Counted from the stretch's first letter, positions 20,619-34,609 are shown. The stretch is DNA of 64,000 nt from Numida meleagris (GCF_002078875.1 NC_034412.1:13268995-13332994), one strand, 5' to 3'. The notes: generated by a model not told the origin, from the sequence alone. Program-made: numbers and translations.

Positions 20619-23021
20619 GTAATGTTCCTTTGCAAACAGACAAGGTACTTACTGAGTTAAAACTTGAGCTACTATTGACTCTTCTCCTAAACTATTTAAA
20701 AGGGAGTAGGTCAAAAAAGACTGTGATAGTTCAGTTGACAGCTTGTGTGTCAAAGGGTACTTTACATAAAACTGCATTAGTATCACAATTTTGTGAAACT
20801 GATGTTCTTACTTGGAAAGTCAAGTTAGCCTGGCCTGTTTTAAAGGCCTTTTTCCCGACATGGTCTCATTTTTGTGTTCTGTTTTTTTTTTAAACACCTT
20901 GAAGTGGCATTTACTTACAGGTAAATATAGCTGTCTGCGTTGTTTCAAGTTTAACAGGCTCTCATGTTAATGCTGTGCAGTACATTCCTACTGTGAGTGC
21001 AGGATTCCCATGTTTACTGTCTAATTTTAGAGGGTTTTACACTGTAGTTTACTATGCTTAGATTTTTTTTAAGGTTACCTTAAACTCAGATGTCATTTGA
21101 ATTAACATTTGTTTGATGTCTTTTGTAGTTCTGCCATTGGAGATATCACTTCATGTAATTACTGTACAACATTCTTATCCTTAGTGCCAGTACATTCATG
21201 TGACTGTTCTTCAGAAAATCATGGTATGAGCAAACCCTTATTTAACAGACATTATTTTAGAATTAAGGAAAGACTAAGATTAAAAAAAAAAAAATCGGTG
21301 TGAATTGAAACTGGGGATAGAAGCTTGACTAAAAATAATGATTTGCTATTCCTGAGTAGTTGAGCAAAAACTGAAGAAAATGGTTTTGTCTATTCATTCC
21401 TAAACTAATGAATAGTTCCTAATTCCTAACTAAACTTACCCTGAAGCTAATAATTCTTAAAATTCAAATTTCCATGGCTGTTCCTTACTGTCTGAAGAGC
21501 TTCTAAAACTATTGCTTGTACTGGAGGAAAGCCCCGATTTGAATAAAAATATGCAGAAAGTTAGCAATTTGTTTCACATCGTTACCAACTCTGTTCAATT
21601 CAAGTGTAGTGAAGTTTACTGGATATTCATCTTTTGGTTTACCAGCTAAGTTAATTAAACAATATCCACTCTAGACACATTTTCTTGAACTAAGTTTGAC
21701 TATTTGCAGTGCAGATAAAAACTGAAGAGGTGTGTAAGTCTGAAGTTGTTCTAATAAATTAGTGTTTTTTTATAAAAACATCAATTCCTGCTACAAGATC
21801 TTACTTCAAAGCTTGCTTCTCAATTTATTATTTAATTATTATTTTTTTTTACTACTGCAATGCCTCATTTTCCTGAAGTCATATTCATAAAACACTACTC
21901 TTAAGAAAATATATGCATGTTACTTCTGGTAACAGTAATGAAGAAAACTAACATTTCTTAAGTGTGTGTATAAAACAGTGTTTCACGCAAGCTAAAAATT
22001 CAGAGCAAGATTGTACGTTTGGTAATTTCAAGAGCCAAGTCAGTGTGCTATTCATACTGCATCAAAAGACTGATGGAAATTGTTGCTTTACCAAATTGCT
22101 GCAAATTTAAAGTGAGGGAAATAGCGAGCTCATGGGTCCTTCTTTCTCAAAGCTTAAAAACTATTGTCATCTAAAGATGCAGAATGCTTTTGATTTCTTA
22201 ATTGAATATTAAAGATACGTTAGCATTCTGAATTCTCACTTTGAATCATCTTTGCTTATATATTCTAATTTCCTCCCTAGCTTTTGTCTTAATTGTTTTC
22301 TGAAGTTGGAAGGACCAATGCAAGTTGTGATTTTTCATTTCTGTCCTCCCTTGTTTAAAGTCAGTTTTACATACTTGCTATGACATAAGCTGTCAGAGCA
22401 TTCATATAATTTTTCATCATGAAATCCACTTACCTGAAGAAGCTAGAATGGCATTAGGTAATACTATACTACCATAAAAGCCTTGACTTAGCACTAAAAT
22501 TGATTTTATTTTTTTTAATTTTTATTAAACCATCTACCACATTTCCCAGTGAGAGAGTGGAGTGTGACTGTTTAAGTTTTAAAAGAAACAAATACTACCA
22601 GCTCTGGTTACTACTTGAGGCAGTTCTGTCACTGCTAGAATGTCCTGTCAGCTTTGGTTTGGGATTTAGTTCCCTCAGAAACAAGTTAATAAAGAAGATT
22701 ATAAAAGGAATTTGGAACTTAAAAGAAAGGAGGGAAAAAAATAAAACACTACAGGGAAAACATTGTGGAGAGCAATAAATTTTGGTCAGTTTGCACCTAT
22801 CAGATATTTATTGTACAATAACAATTTATATTTTTAGTCATTGCCCATTATTATTGATGAGCATGGTGAAATATTTTTGAATGAGGTGTTTGGGGTTTGT
22901 ATGTGCATTACAATTGTCCTTTTGTACTGTAAGTTACTGTTTGATTGGAATATTTTATCAAAACTGTTTCCCTGTGCCTTTATATTACAAGAAAGTTGTT
23001 TCTGCAACTTCTAATGATATT

Positions 23022-23027
23022 AATAAA
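23022..23027 (+). terminator. DIPK2A: Candidate polyadenylation signal AATAAA
   Basis: This canonical hexamer lies about 2.55 kb after the stop codon, with a T/G-rich region (TGCTTGTTTTCGG) 34-46 nt downstream. It is one of several candidates and is chosen as the last one before the CR1 insertion. A pair at 26445 and 26458 with a strong T-rich downstream element is the main distal alternative. Confidence 0.35.
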
Positions 23028-23854
23028 GAATACTTTAAGAACCTCATCTCAGATGCTTGTTTTCGGATCTGTCAGACTTTTATTTTAAGATTGACTTAGT
23101 CTGGGCTGTATTGAAATAGACGAAGCACTCATTCTTTGTAACATTGTAGAATGCTTCATAGTCATCAGTGACAGCAGCTCAGAACGTTATTCTCCCACTC
23201 CTTTACTCTTCTAGCAGACTGTTTGATTGAAAGCATAAATGATCTGTCAGAAATTCTTTCCCATTTAAGATTATCGTTAGTAGGACTCATTTTCTTGGAA
23301 ACAACCTGATAAGCCATACCCTCCTGTTTTATGAAATGAATATTTTCCTATTAAACAAGCTAGTATCTTCCCTCTTTGTTTGAGGAACTTATTTTTCCCC
23401 TGCTTTCGAGCAGTTTATGTTGCTACTGACCTTGCTATTTTAGTACATTATTTTAGTAATATAATGTGAATGCATAATTACTTTTGATGCTCCTTATTTA
23501 CTCTGGATTTTTCATAAAGCATTTGCATTTGAAACTAACACCTGCAGCCATACCAGATCATCTATTCTTTTCTGAATTTCTGTCTGTATAAATAATAGGA
23601 ACTGTCAAAAATATTTGAGGTTTTGATTTTGGTTGCAGCCCTGCTGTCTCAAATCTTCAAGAACTGCAAACAAGCAAATTGAAACTTGTGAATTTTCTAG
23701 CTAAGTTAAGATCATTAAGTCTTAAGAAGAAACTGGCATTAACAAGAGCTGCTTCTTTTTCTTTCAACAGTTTCCAGAGTGTAATATAGTCAGATCCTGC
23801 TTGCCTTGAACTTCAAGTCATGCTATTTTCTTTACAGATACTTTTTCATCATGA

Positions 23855-24350
23855 GCTCACTCAGAATTGTAGGGGTTGGAAGAGATCTCTGGAGATCATC
23901 TAGTCCAACTCATCTGCTAAAGCAGGTTCCCTACAGTAGGTTATGTGGGACGGCATCCAGGTGGGTTTTGAATTTCTCCAGAGAAGGAGAAATTCTACAA
24001 CCTCTGTGGGCAGCCTGTTCTAGTGCTCTGTCACTCTCGCTGTAAAGAAGTTTTTCCTTGAGTTCATACGGAACTTCTCCAGTTCCAGTGTCCATTGCGC
24101 CTTGTTCTGTCACTGGGAACCACTAAAAGAACCTACCCCTGTTCACTTGACTCCTGCTCATTAGATGTGTATGAGCACTGCTAAGATCTCACTCTTCTCC
24201 AGACTGAACAGTCTCACGTCTCAGCCTTTCCTCGTACAGGAGAAGCTCCAGGCCCCAGTCATTTCCACAGCCCTGCTCTCTCCCGTAGTTCCATGTCTTT
24301 CTTGAACTGAGGAGCCTGGAACTGGGCACAATACTCCAGATGGTTTCTCA
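23855..24350 (-). mobile_element. CR1 LINE fragment (about 500 bp, reverse)
   Basis: This is the longest CR1 relic here. It starts with 'cagaattgtaggggttggaa', the reverse complement of the CR1 tail. It continues through 'catctagtccaactcatctg', 'tctgtgggcagcctgttcta', 'tgtaaagaagtttttccttg', 'ctccagactgaacagtctca', 'tcagcctttcctcgtacagg' and 'ggaactgggcacaatactcc'. Similarity fades after about 24350. The reading frame is broken and no functional ORF2 remains. It lies 3.4 kb past the DIPK2A stop, possibly inside a distal form of the 3' UTR. Confidence 0.92.
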
Positions 24351-27300
24351 TGAGACTTTGAAAACATACTAAAGCTTGTACACTGCTCTGATTTTCCACA
24401 AAGACTGGCTTAAATGTAGTTTGCTTTAAATCTGTCGGAGTGGAGACCTTGGCTTCCATTCACAGGCACTTAATTATTGTTATTATTAATTTTATTTTTT
24501 TTACAGTTCAGCTCTGGTTTTGTAGAAAGCAGCTCTGGTGCTGTCATGGATTCCTGTTTTTTCATCTGACGTGTCTGAAGTCAGTATTAACTTCAAGTTC
24601 TTGTTTTTTTTAGGTATCTGTGTTGCATGAAACCTGCGATGTGGAGACGGAGGTGGGTTGGACTGTGAGCCATCTGTTAAATGCATATGTCTAGGTGAAT
24701 ATCGGAGGAATGTTAGGGAAATTTAGTTTCTTTCCATCTCACAATGCTCCCAAGCCTTTAAAATCCCATCCATGAAATGGAGACTTTATTAATGCTTCCA
24801 CCTACTTTTGCTTGTTCAAAACTGAAGATATGATGCAGACCTGCTGATTTATTTAATAGCGTTTGTGCGACTGGTTCAGTCACTACTAGTATTGCTGTGA
24901 TTTTTACTTTAAATGTCTGCAAGCTTTTTGTTTGCTGTTTCCTTAATTCTTAATCATGTTCAAAGATGTACAGGTAGTTTAAACAGACCTTTATCTAATT
25001 CTGGCTTTATTTTAAAGTGTTCTAAAGAAAATAATCTTCTGTGCTGATTAAAAAAAAAAAAAGACAAAAGAAGATAAAAGCAACTATTCAGATATGACTG
25101 GGGTTCTTCTAAACGTTGCCTTGTTTTTATATGTCATGCTGAGTTTTACAAAACATTTCATTAGTCTTCCAGGCAAAAATCTTCAGTAGTCTAACTTGTG
25201 CTGTACGCGACAGTAATAAGCTTTTGTTGGATGCAGAAAGGCCCTGTGGCTTTTCTTTGTAGAAAGCCTCTACAAAGGCTGTCTAGGTTTGTAGAGTCTG
25301 CATGACTTTGTTAGGAAAAGGAAGGGTCCATTGTTCTGGCAGCGGATTAGCCTGCTGTTACCACACTCAAAGTGTGAGAATGTACCTGTTTGGTGTGGTT
25401 CAAAAGCTAGATAAATAGAAGGAACTTGAGTAATGTGCAGTTGCCACAAAGACTGACTTGCATGTTCAGGCCAGAGCAGGGAAGTTCTGACTTAAAAAGA
25501 AAGTGTCTAAGCTGTTTTCTGTGTTTGCTGGTTTAACTCCAGTCTTCTGAGAACTGAAGTGTGAATGTAGAATATATTTCAAAGCAAAATGTACTGTTTA
25601 ATATACAGCTTGTGTTCAGATTTCAGTTAAAATAAATATAATCTTTTGTAAGGGTTTCAAGTAGAATGGCTGTTCGTCAAATTGTAATAGACGTCTTCCT
25701 ATTCTAAACACTGTGCTGTTGTATATGCTGAACTTCTACCATGTGTTCTACCTTTGTTATCATTTGTGGAGGCTTAGTGTATCCATTTAATGTCTGGATT
25801 ACTGTAAAGTCTAATGTATGTGCAGCTAAGTCACCTGGACTTTAACAGAAGTTTTTTATATTACATTTTTAATACGAAAACTGTCAGTATTCTTGTGGGG
25901 ATTTTTGACTTTTTATTATATAAAAAACTATTGCAAATCAGCTTACAGTTTCAATGTAGGAAAAGGGGCCTGGCTCCTTAGGCAGGCCTGACACAGGCCA
26001 TAAATAGGATACAAATTCTGAGGGCAGAAAAAAATCACAGGGATGTTCCAAACGTGCTGACTTCTATGGTACCCTGTAGGAAATGAATATACCAATAATG
26101 GGACTTACTATTTCACGTCTTATAGGCTAACGAGCAATTCTGGTTATTTATTTAGATACTGATTTTGTAGACTATACCTTGAGATCGTTGAGCTTAATGT
26201 GCTCATGCTTATTTTATCTAATGGTAAATTTTTAGCTCTGGCAGAGAGCAGATGTAGCTGTCAACAGCTTCTAAGTATTGCTGTCTTTAAGGGAGCTCTT
26301 TCTATAAACAGCAAACACTCTGTGAATGAGAGGGGAGTACTTGTACAGCGTGTGTCCACAGTTACATGCATATGGCAAAGCATACTTCAGCTTTTGGTTT
26401 AGAAACTCATCTCCTACTAATTACCCAATTCTAATATGGATCACAATAAACTTTTAAAATAAAATCTATTTTTCTTTTTTAATTTTTGTCTGTACCTGTT
26501 TCTTTCTCAGACTGTGGCCTTACATTCTTTGACATGCACGCTCTGCTGTTGGCTCTGCATGTTTGTTTGTTTTTGGTGGTGGTGTTTTGTTTAAAAACTT
26601 CCTGGTTTAGAAAGGGGAACTCCAGAGAAAAGTTGAGGGAAGAAAAACCAACTAAAAATATAAATTAAAAACCAACACATTTTAACAGCTGTGCATCCCT
26701 TCAGCTGTTCACCTTTCAGTCCTCAGCTGCTCATACTGTTGCAGTTCTCCTTAAGCTTTCTCACAGATACTGTCAGCTTTTCCATCTCTTCCATTACAAT
26801 ATTTTTCTGATTATTTTTCTGATTACTTGGAATACTGTAGTGTTTGTTTTGCTCCTTCAAAACTTATACAGAGGTTTATTTGAGTTTTTATTAACATCTG
26901 TGTAAGAAGAGCTGGTATTTTTTCTCTGCAAGTAATAAGACTGTATACTATATTAAATTATATCCTATTCTTAGCATAATCATTAAGCACAATCATAGTA
27001 TAAATAGATTGAATTTGCATTGCACTAGCATTGTATTTTCTTCTCTTGAATAATTAATTGGTAACTGAAACAAAGGATTTGGGTCATCTCATTCCCCATT
27101 CTTCTCAGGAAGGTGGTAATCAGGTAAAAAGAAACTGCCTAATAGAAGCGCTGTGGTGTTGTGTTTAAAATGTGAAATGTTGTGCTATACTACAAAAGTA
27201 TGGACCGGCACCTAGTTTTATAGAGCATATTCATACTACAGTGTACACCTACCCCACCACCAAATGCATACATTGTTAGAAAACTTTGGTTTTCTGGAAA

Positions 27301-27419
27301 GCCTTTGCTTCTGGATACAGCTGTCTGAATTTCGAAATGTTTATCATGCACATGGCAGCATTATCCGGATACTTGAGCGGTAAGTACAACTGAAAGTAAC
27401 CCAAATCCTTGTGAGGTGA
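24351..27419. other. Downstream AT-rich DNA, no gene seen
   Basis: No exon-like signal with recognisable protein was found. Two AATAAA signals (26445 and 26458) followed by a T/G-rich element could serve a long DIPK2A 3' UTR isoform. Short poly-A and poly-T runs occur. Nothing else is supported. Confidence 0.5.
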
Positions 27420-27935
27420 GGGCCTTATCCCCTGGGTGCAGTTCAGCCGTTCTCTCTGGTACTGCCTGGTGTTGTGTTGCATGGGGCTGTCTCACACCAT
27501 GTCAGTGCAGCAGGAGCTCTGCCACAGACTGAAGTGCTGCTGCCAAGGCCTCGGCATCCTCACTGCCGCGTGTCTGGGTTCTTGCTTCAGCATAAATCCA
27601 GACTTATCATGTGGGCTAAGCACCTTCAGTTTGTATACATGCAATTAGCAGTTTGATCTTGCATGTCTCTTGGGAGACACTTTGCGTGCATGTGGATAAG
27701 TGCTCCTGGCTTGGCTTTCTCTGCAAAGAACCTGGTTCACGTGCGTCAACACTGCTCTGCAGCCAAGTCCTCATGTGAAAGTGGAAAGGTGATCGAGCAG
27801 CTTGCTTCGAAAGTGCCTTATTGTCCCAACCATAACAGTGTAAACCCAGTCCCTGACAGCTCCCTGTGTCTGGTTCTCTGTAGGCTGATTGGCCTGCTCT
27901 GTTGGCTGAGCCTCCTCTCAGCTCTGAAGTCTGTG
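27420..27935. other. GC-richer patch in the downstream desert
   Basis: This stretch of about 500 bp is richer in G+C than its surroundings. Open frames of up to 189 codons run through it (27663-28232, plus strand), but the peptide is not recognisable and runs on into ordinary AT-rich DNA. It could be an old repeat or a regulatory element. I cannot classify it. Confidence 0.3.
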
Positions 27936-28376
27936 CATCTATTTTTTTTTACAGATGTCATTAAGCAAATTACGTATGTATACAATTTTTACATGTATAA
28001 ATGTGTAAAAATGAAATTTGTATATGCCTACACACATGCATGTACATGTTTAGCACAAGCTATTATTGCAAAGGTATTATATCTACAATTGATGATGGTA
28101 TGGATGCCATCACAGCTACCCTTGTCCTCCCTTGGTTGGAGTGATACCTGTCCAGCACTGCCCTTTATTAGAAGATTATCAGAACTTCTCAGTTACACAC
28201 ACAAAAAAATATTTTTAGGTATGTTATGTTAGCCGCAATGTGAAGTGCATTTGTGTGAATTAAAAGTAACTGAGAGTGCAAGCTGCAGCTACGTTAGAAG
28301 CTTCCATGGATACGTTGCTGTCAATCTCATTTTTTTAGCAAAAATATAAGTGATTTGGAGAGGTGAAACTTCACCA

Positions 28377-28427
28377 GCCTCAAACTACACCATAAGAAGT
28401 GAAGAAATGATAATGGTAGTTTGAGGC
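28377..28427. repeat. 12-nt perfect inverted repeat, 27-nt spacer
   Basis: The left arm GCCTCAAACTAC (28377-28388) is exactly complementary to the right arm GTAGTTTGAGGC (28416-28427). A second mini-hairpin, GGTGAA-AC-TTCACC, lies just upstream (about 28362-28375). The stem is too short for a classical microRNA precursor. Confidence 0.7.
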
Positions 28428-30438
28428 ATGAAACAAAGAATGGTATTGTTGAAAGGAGGAAGCAAGCACAACTTAGGTAAAACATCGTAAATCCAGGTGC
28501 AATCTCGGAGGCAGGGCAGAGTTGCAGCAGTGCTGGGACGTGGCCTGGGTGCCTGACTGCTTGCATTCCTTTGGCTTCCTTGGAAGGCTGGGTTTATTTC
28601 TATTCCTGTGAGATGCCAAAGCCCCAGCCATGCTAGAGTTTGTGTCTAAGCAATGAACCACTCTGATTAATCTGCTGTCACTGTATAGCAAATTGCTTGG
28701 CATGTTTTAGCTGTGACAGGTGGGTTTCTGTTAGCCAGTGTTCACATAGCTTGCACTATCCATCACACAAGAATCACATCATGTCAGAGCTGCATTGTGA
28801 TCATGACAAGAAGACAGATCAGGTATCATAGAGGGGAAATAAAAATATATGCACAGTACAAATAGAAAATCTTTAGGGTTTTTTTTTGTTTGTTTTGTAA
28901 TTAAGATGACACAGAACCGATCTTTTACAGATGCGGGATGAAACTGGGAAGTGGAAACTGATAACTGAGTTAGGGGGACATGGTTTTCATCCTAGAGGCT
29001 TTCACGGAGTACATAAAGATTAAGTGTGAGTTGCTGAAACTTGTATTCTCTTTTGATAATTAAGCCTAGGTTCAATACAGAATAATTGTGAATGCACTGC
29101 AGGTAAGGTGAAGGAGGGAACTCTTGTTGCTGTTGTGCGGCCTTGGAGCAGGCAAGAAAACCTGAGCTGCATAAAAAAATCAGTTATTCTTGGCAATGTT
29201 TTTATCATCTTTTTGATACATTAGAAATATTCCTAATTCATTGTCTTCCAGGTAGAGAGGTTATTTCTATTATGTAAATGTTATTAAATATGTATATTAA
29301 AATTTAATGTCCTTTGGTCAGTTCCAACTTGTAGGATGAAATGGCAAGGCAGATAGGAAAATGTCTGTGGGAACAGGTGAGTAACTGGAAGATAAGTGAA
29401 AAAACAGGACCTGACTATTAAAGACATCTAGGAGATTTGTATGTGTAAAAAATACCTTTTGGTAATTTACAATCACAACATACTATAAAAGTGGAGTTGT
29501 AAGTCAAACTTCTCTTACTTTATATGCCTTGCAGGGAGAGTGAGCCGTGAAGAAAAGAAGAACAAAATAGAAACCCCCCAAACACCCCAACTGCACTGGA
29601 AAGTCACCCAGAGAAAAGAGATTACATTTTGAAGAGCTTTTGTTCCCAGTGAGCTAAGCATGTTAATATGCATCTGGTGTACAATGATATCAGCATATTG
29701 AATTGCAGGAAGAGCAGGTTACTGGGGAGTCAGGATCTGTTTTTAAGATTTGTTTGTACTCAATATTTAGCAAAAAGAAAAGAAATATAATTAGAAGACC
29801 GTGATCTGGGGTAAAGGTTGTTACTTTCAAAGAAGAAACAATGAGAGGAGGATGTCTGCTGAAATAGCCCCTTCATGCAGGCAGCTCAGAGATGTCCACG
29901 GAAGGAAATCTGTTCAGCAGCCCATAATCGCTCCAAGTTCCGTGTAGATGTTGATCTTTTGTTCAACTGATTTCCTCTTGGTAGCTGTTTTCTGTTTTGC
30001 AATCGAGAGAATAAAATTGACTTCTGCTTTTCCTTATCTAATGGCAGAATAAAAGGCCAAGTGTTGGTGGATGCTAGTTGCTCTCCACAGAACAAAAGAA
30101 GTAATCGCAGCAGCAGGCAGGTGGAGACAGATGGTTCACATCCAAATGTTTCGAAGTTCTCAGGCTTGGGATGTGTTATCTCCTAGCTCAGTTTGATGCA
30201 AGGTGGTGGCTTGCGAAAGGAAGCCTCCCACGGCAGGCTTTGGCCAGCAAAGCTTTGCCAGGCTCCTTTTGAAGAGAAGCCAGCATTTAACTCAGAGGAT
30301 AACTGTGTGTCTTGGGGGTTCCCTCACAACCATCCCCAAGTGGCTCTTGAGTTTTGTTAATGTGGAACGTTCCCCTCCAACCACCCCCTGGGGTGACTGT
30401 CTATAAACAGGTGTAACAAAAAGGGGTATTGAGAAGTA

Positions 30439-30468
30439 ATTCACAGTGAATCACAGCGAATCACAGCT
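30439..30468. repeat. Three tandem 10-bp units (AATCACAGYG type)
   Basis: ATTCACAGTG, AATCACAGCG and AATCACAGCT follow each other without a gap. The period is close to one helical turn. A further GAATCACAGCTAC occurs about 180 bp downstream. It is a small degenerate tandem repeat. Confidence 0.6.
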
Positions 30469-33400
30469 AAACAGTATGGTCAGGTGAATCCTGTAAAGAA
30501 AACTGACAGTGTATTCAGATCAAGTGTTTCCCATTCAAGGTTCTATGCTTTTTATCATCTGCTTGAGGCCAATCTTTCTCTAGCCTTTTGAAGAGACTTC
30601 TGGAGTCTTGCTGGTTGTCTTGTTAACAAGTGGAGATGGCTAACTGTTGAATCACAGCTACATCTAAGTAGCCTCTGACATTAGTAGCATTTTGACAAAG
30701 TGTAGAGGGAAATGAGACAAAAAGCTTGAAATGCCATGTGGCTTTTTCAGTTTTAAGAAGATGTCAGATTCTTTGAAGTAATTTGGCCTCCTGTGAAAAA
30801 TGTTGCCTGCATTCAAGGGCATCAAAACCGGGTAGTGTTTCTAAAAATTATATATATGTTGAGTTAAAAGGTTCACAGGTATCCTTTTTATTCATCCTAC
30901 TTTGTATATCTGTGTTGGTACTTGTTTGTTTGTTTTCCTTGCAGGATGCTTGAGAATGTTCTTATACTTCCAGACCACATTTTTCAAATCTGAGCATGGG
31001 AAGGGTCGCACGTAGCTTACTTGCTGAATATACTAGAACACAGTAATATTTAACTGCTTTGTAAAGTCTGTTTAAGTTTTGTAATATTTAGCTACTTTAA
31101 TTCTAGACTAGATCCTCTTATCTGCCAACTTGTTTTCCTAGTGAAAAAAAGATAAAATAATAGGTGTGTTAATTGTTAGTTAAGGTAGCAGGCTATGATG
31201 AACCTCTTACATTTTCCTACTTTATGTGCACAAAACTTCTCTTTTAATAATGCCTTGCAGTAGAGAATCTTTTCATTACAACAGTAATGTTTCTGGAAAA
31301 AAAACGAGATTTTGATACTGCCTTGGTTTTCAGTGAAACAGAAGAATTTGTGAGGAAATTGAAAAAGAATACAAGGCTGTCACCCACCCACCATCATGGG
31401 CAGCTGATGAAGGAGGCTGAACCATGGAAGAGTGGTTAAGATTTTTTTTTTCTAGTTAAAGGAAGTTAGGGGACATTCTTGCTCTGAAGCAAACTGAGCA
31501 TTGACACAATCAGGAATCTTTGACAGTCCCTGGGGAAATTGCTTCAGGTGAGTATTGAATTAACTTACTTCCTTACCTCCTATTCCACTCCGTACAAAAG
31601 AAGTCCTTCCTCCAAAAGTCCTTGGAATACAATGCTGTGTTTTGAAAACAGAGTCCAGAAAAGCACTAACTCCTCTACCAAAAGAATAGTAAATAATGGC
31701 TAGTTCCACTCTCATTCCCCTGAGCAGTGCTTCCACTGCTAGCATGTGCCATGCTGAAGTGCAGCACCAGTCACTGTGGCTTAGGCAGAGACAGATGTGT
31801 TGCTCACATGTTTATGCCTATATCTGTTTTATCCATGCAGTACTGTTTGAGTACTAAAATAAAACTGTGAAGGCATACAGTGTTGTCACATGTATGCAGT
31901 TTTAAAATCAAGTTGAATTTCCCTTACTGTTGTGCTATCAGTCAGTGCAGCACTCTCCCAGTTCTTGTAGACTGGTGTTTGTCAGCAGTTGTTTCAGAAA
32001 GCACACTACTGGTTGCTACTGCACTGAGGCCATAAACAAGAGACATGCGTAATGTTTAAGTGCTAAAGTTGTATTTTAGTAATGATTTTTCAAGAATGTG
32101 CTCACATACATCAAAGCAAAGCCCAGGCTTGTTTATGATGCTGTTATAAATCTTACATTTTATGATATCATAGTAGCTTTACTAATAATTACGTTATTGT
32201 TAGAAGTAATTTATATGGTGGTAATGTCTAGGCATTGCAAGGACCTAAACATTTCTCCATGAAATAGGAAAGCAAGTAGATAATCTTGACCCAGAGAGCA
32301 ACTGTTTAGGCAGAAGACTACATGTGAGTGGATGAACAAAAGGTGTGGGAAAAGGTAAGAACAGAACGAGCCCTTTTTGCCTTGTAAGCTGCTGTTCACC
32401 AGTCTCACTACTACCATTTTGTACTGTCCGTAGGCATCGTGGCAGCAGGGAGGTAGGCACTCTCTTGTTACTTTACAATTCAGTAAGCAAACGTTGAGTT
32501 CCAGAAGCAAAGGATACAGAAGAAATGACTTCAGCTGGTGCATAAGATGTGTATTTCACATAGCCTTTTCATGGCCAAGTCTTTGACCACTCTCCCCACC
32601 CCCTGCAGAACTCCAGTTTCCGAAACTTCAAGCCTGCTGAGCAAACCTGCTAGGTAAGAAAAGTGCCACAGCTGGAGCTTTCCAGTGAACTGCAGAAATC
32701 TCTTCATCAGAGGAGTGGATGTTCAAGCTTCATACTACGTGTACATTTATTTACTTGCAAAGCATGAAATAGGAAAGACTTCAAAGCCTGATAGGAGAGA
32801 AATAATAATATTCCACCATTTCTTCCTTCCTTTACCCATTCCAGATTTCACAGAAGGAAAGTTCAGATGTGTAGACTCAGGGGAGTTGGGGAGTCCTCTG
32901 CGAAATGGACTTGAAAATACCTTGCGGTTTGTTGAAGCAAGTAAACTGAAGTGCGGAAGAGAGGCTGAGACATGGCAAAGAACTGGTTAATCCTGAAATG
33001 TAGAATATATGAAAAATCTGCACTGTTGTCTGGATTTTCAGCATATATGGTATTTCTGCGTTAGGGTTCCTAGGATTTTATACATTAAAAATATTCACTT
33101 ATCACAATGCTGTGAAATAAATGCATTTACACACCATACCGCAATCTGGTAACATTTGCCTGTATGGGGTTTCGTAAGGTGGACCGCTGTGGAAAAAGAT
33201 GACTGAAGACTTCCATCAGTAACTTCTCCTTGTTCTCTTTTGGAAGAGAAAGATTTCTTTGTGCTCTTGATTCTGTGTATTCTGGTGCTTTCCTGTCAGC
33301 TTGAGTGGATCAGAACAAGTCTGTCTCCATTGATCAGGCTGCTGAAGATTACTGAAACTTCCCCATACCACACTGCTAAATGGATTCAGCAAAACAAACA

Positions 33401-34609
33401 CATGCACTCAAATTAAGTTTAAAACAAGTCACACAAAATTGAGTTTATATTTGTTTTAGTTTAAAATAAGCTTGAGGACCGTTATCTGTGTGCATCCTTT
33501 CAGAAAAGCTTTATAAGACACCAGAGGAAATTAATTATTCTAGATTGGATGTAACCTAAATATGCACTAGGATTGCTGTCCGTTAGTTTTTGTTTTTAAT
33601 GATTAGAATAGAAAATAAAGTGCAAATGAAGTATTTAGCAAACTATGACCATAACTACATCAAGCTCATTATGTGATTAAATGGCCTTAACAGTAGCAAA
33701 AAGAATGCACTCTGTAAATGTTAGACACGCGGCTGCATACAAGTTTTACTTTCAGATGCTGAATAAGAAGAGTGGAAGCTCATGGTTCCTTTTCATTTTC
33801 TTCTCTGCTGCTTTCTGTTTAAAGTCAGACATACAAAAAAAAAGAGAGGAGCTCCTTAGTAAGAGCTGTAGTGTGATTTGTCCTTGATTTACGCAAAGTC
33901 AGTGTTGCTGTTTGAAACAGTCTCTCAAGTAGTTATTTTTAAATGTTAGCCTTAGCAACTCCAAAACTTGTTTTAGCTTGGTATGTTAACCAGGGGTTAC
34001 TATTTTTCCCCTTCATTGAGAGGGAGTCTGAATATCAAATTCATATACTTTGGTCCTTCTTTGATTAACGGAGGGGCTCTTTCACTGTGTGGTTTAAAGC
34101 CTACTTATAGAAATGAATTTTATGGCATTAATTAAAAAAAATGTATGGATATGGAACTCTCGTTTCATTTTCCCAAATTAGATTAAAAAGGTAAAAATGA
34201 TTGTTCTGGTACTGTGTGCAGAGTAGAACTGATTAGAATTCTTCTTTAGTATTTTGAACTTTGATTATGAACATTTCCTGAAATTTCACGCTCCCATTAC
34301 ATATGGCTCATAACCTTTAAATGTAGTTACAGTACAACAAATGTATATCAGATTCAACACGCTAATGTTAAATGAAAGATGCACTGTTGAAAGAGCTGTT
34401 ATTTTCACCAAGTATTCATATACGGTCACTGGAGTTCCCGTGGATCTATTCCACAGAGACACTTTGCCTGTTAGTGGATAAACAGATATTTTTCCTAGCA
34501 AAACTGAGAAAAAATCTGCCCTCAAGGAAAGCAGCTTTATACTCTCTGTAGCACTTGCTCCTATAAAGCTCCTAGAAGGGCCCTACAAAGCCTTCAAGAG
34601 CTAAGAAAC

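Larger units (their letters stand above)
20469..23050 (+). other. DIPK2A: DIPK2A 3' UTR (probable extent)
   Basis: No splice or gene signal interrupts this AT-rich stretch after the stop. AATAAA hexamers occur at 21542, 21753, 22688, 22774 and 23022, so several 3' ends are possible. The end given here uses the 23022 signal, which is followed by a T/G-rich stretch. Later hexamers at 25631, 26445 and 26458 would give a UTR of about 5-6 kb that includes a CR1 copy. Near the start lies a 26-nt palindrome (20593-20618). A TGTTTAC at 21011-21017 fits a miR-30 seed site. The real end cannot be fixed from sequence alone. Confidence 0.5.

Noticed and set aside
27663..28232. 189-codon plus-strand open frame downstream
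   Set aside because: No recognisable domain or similarity, and the composition is mixed and runs from a GC-richer patch into AT-rich DNA. Length alone is not enough.
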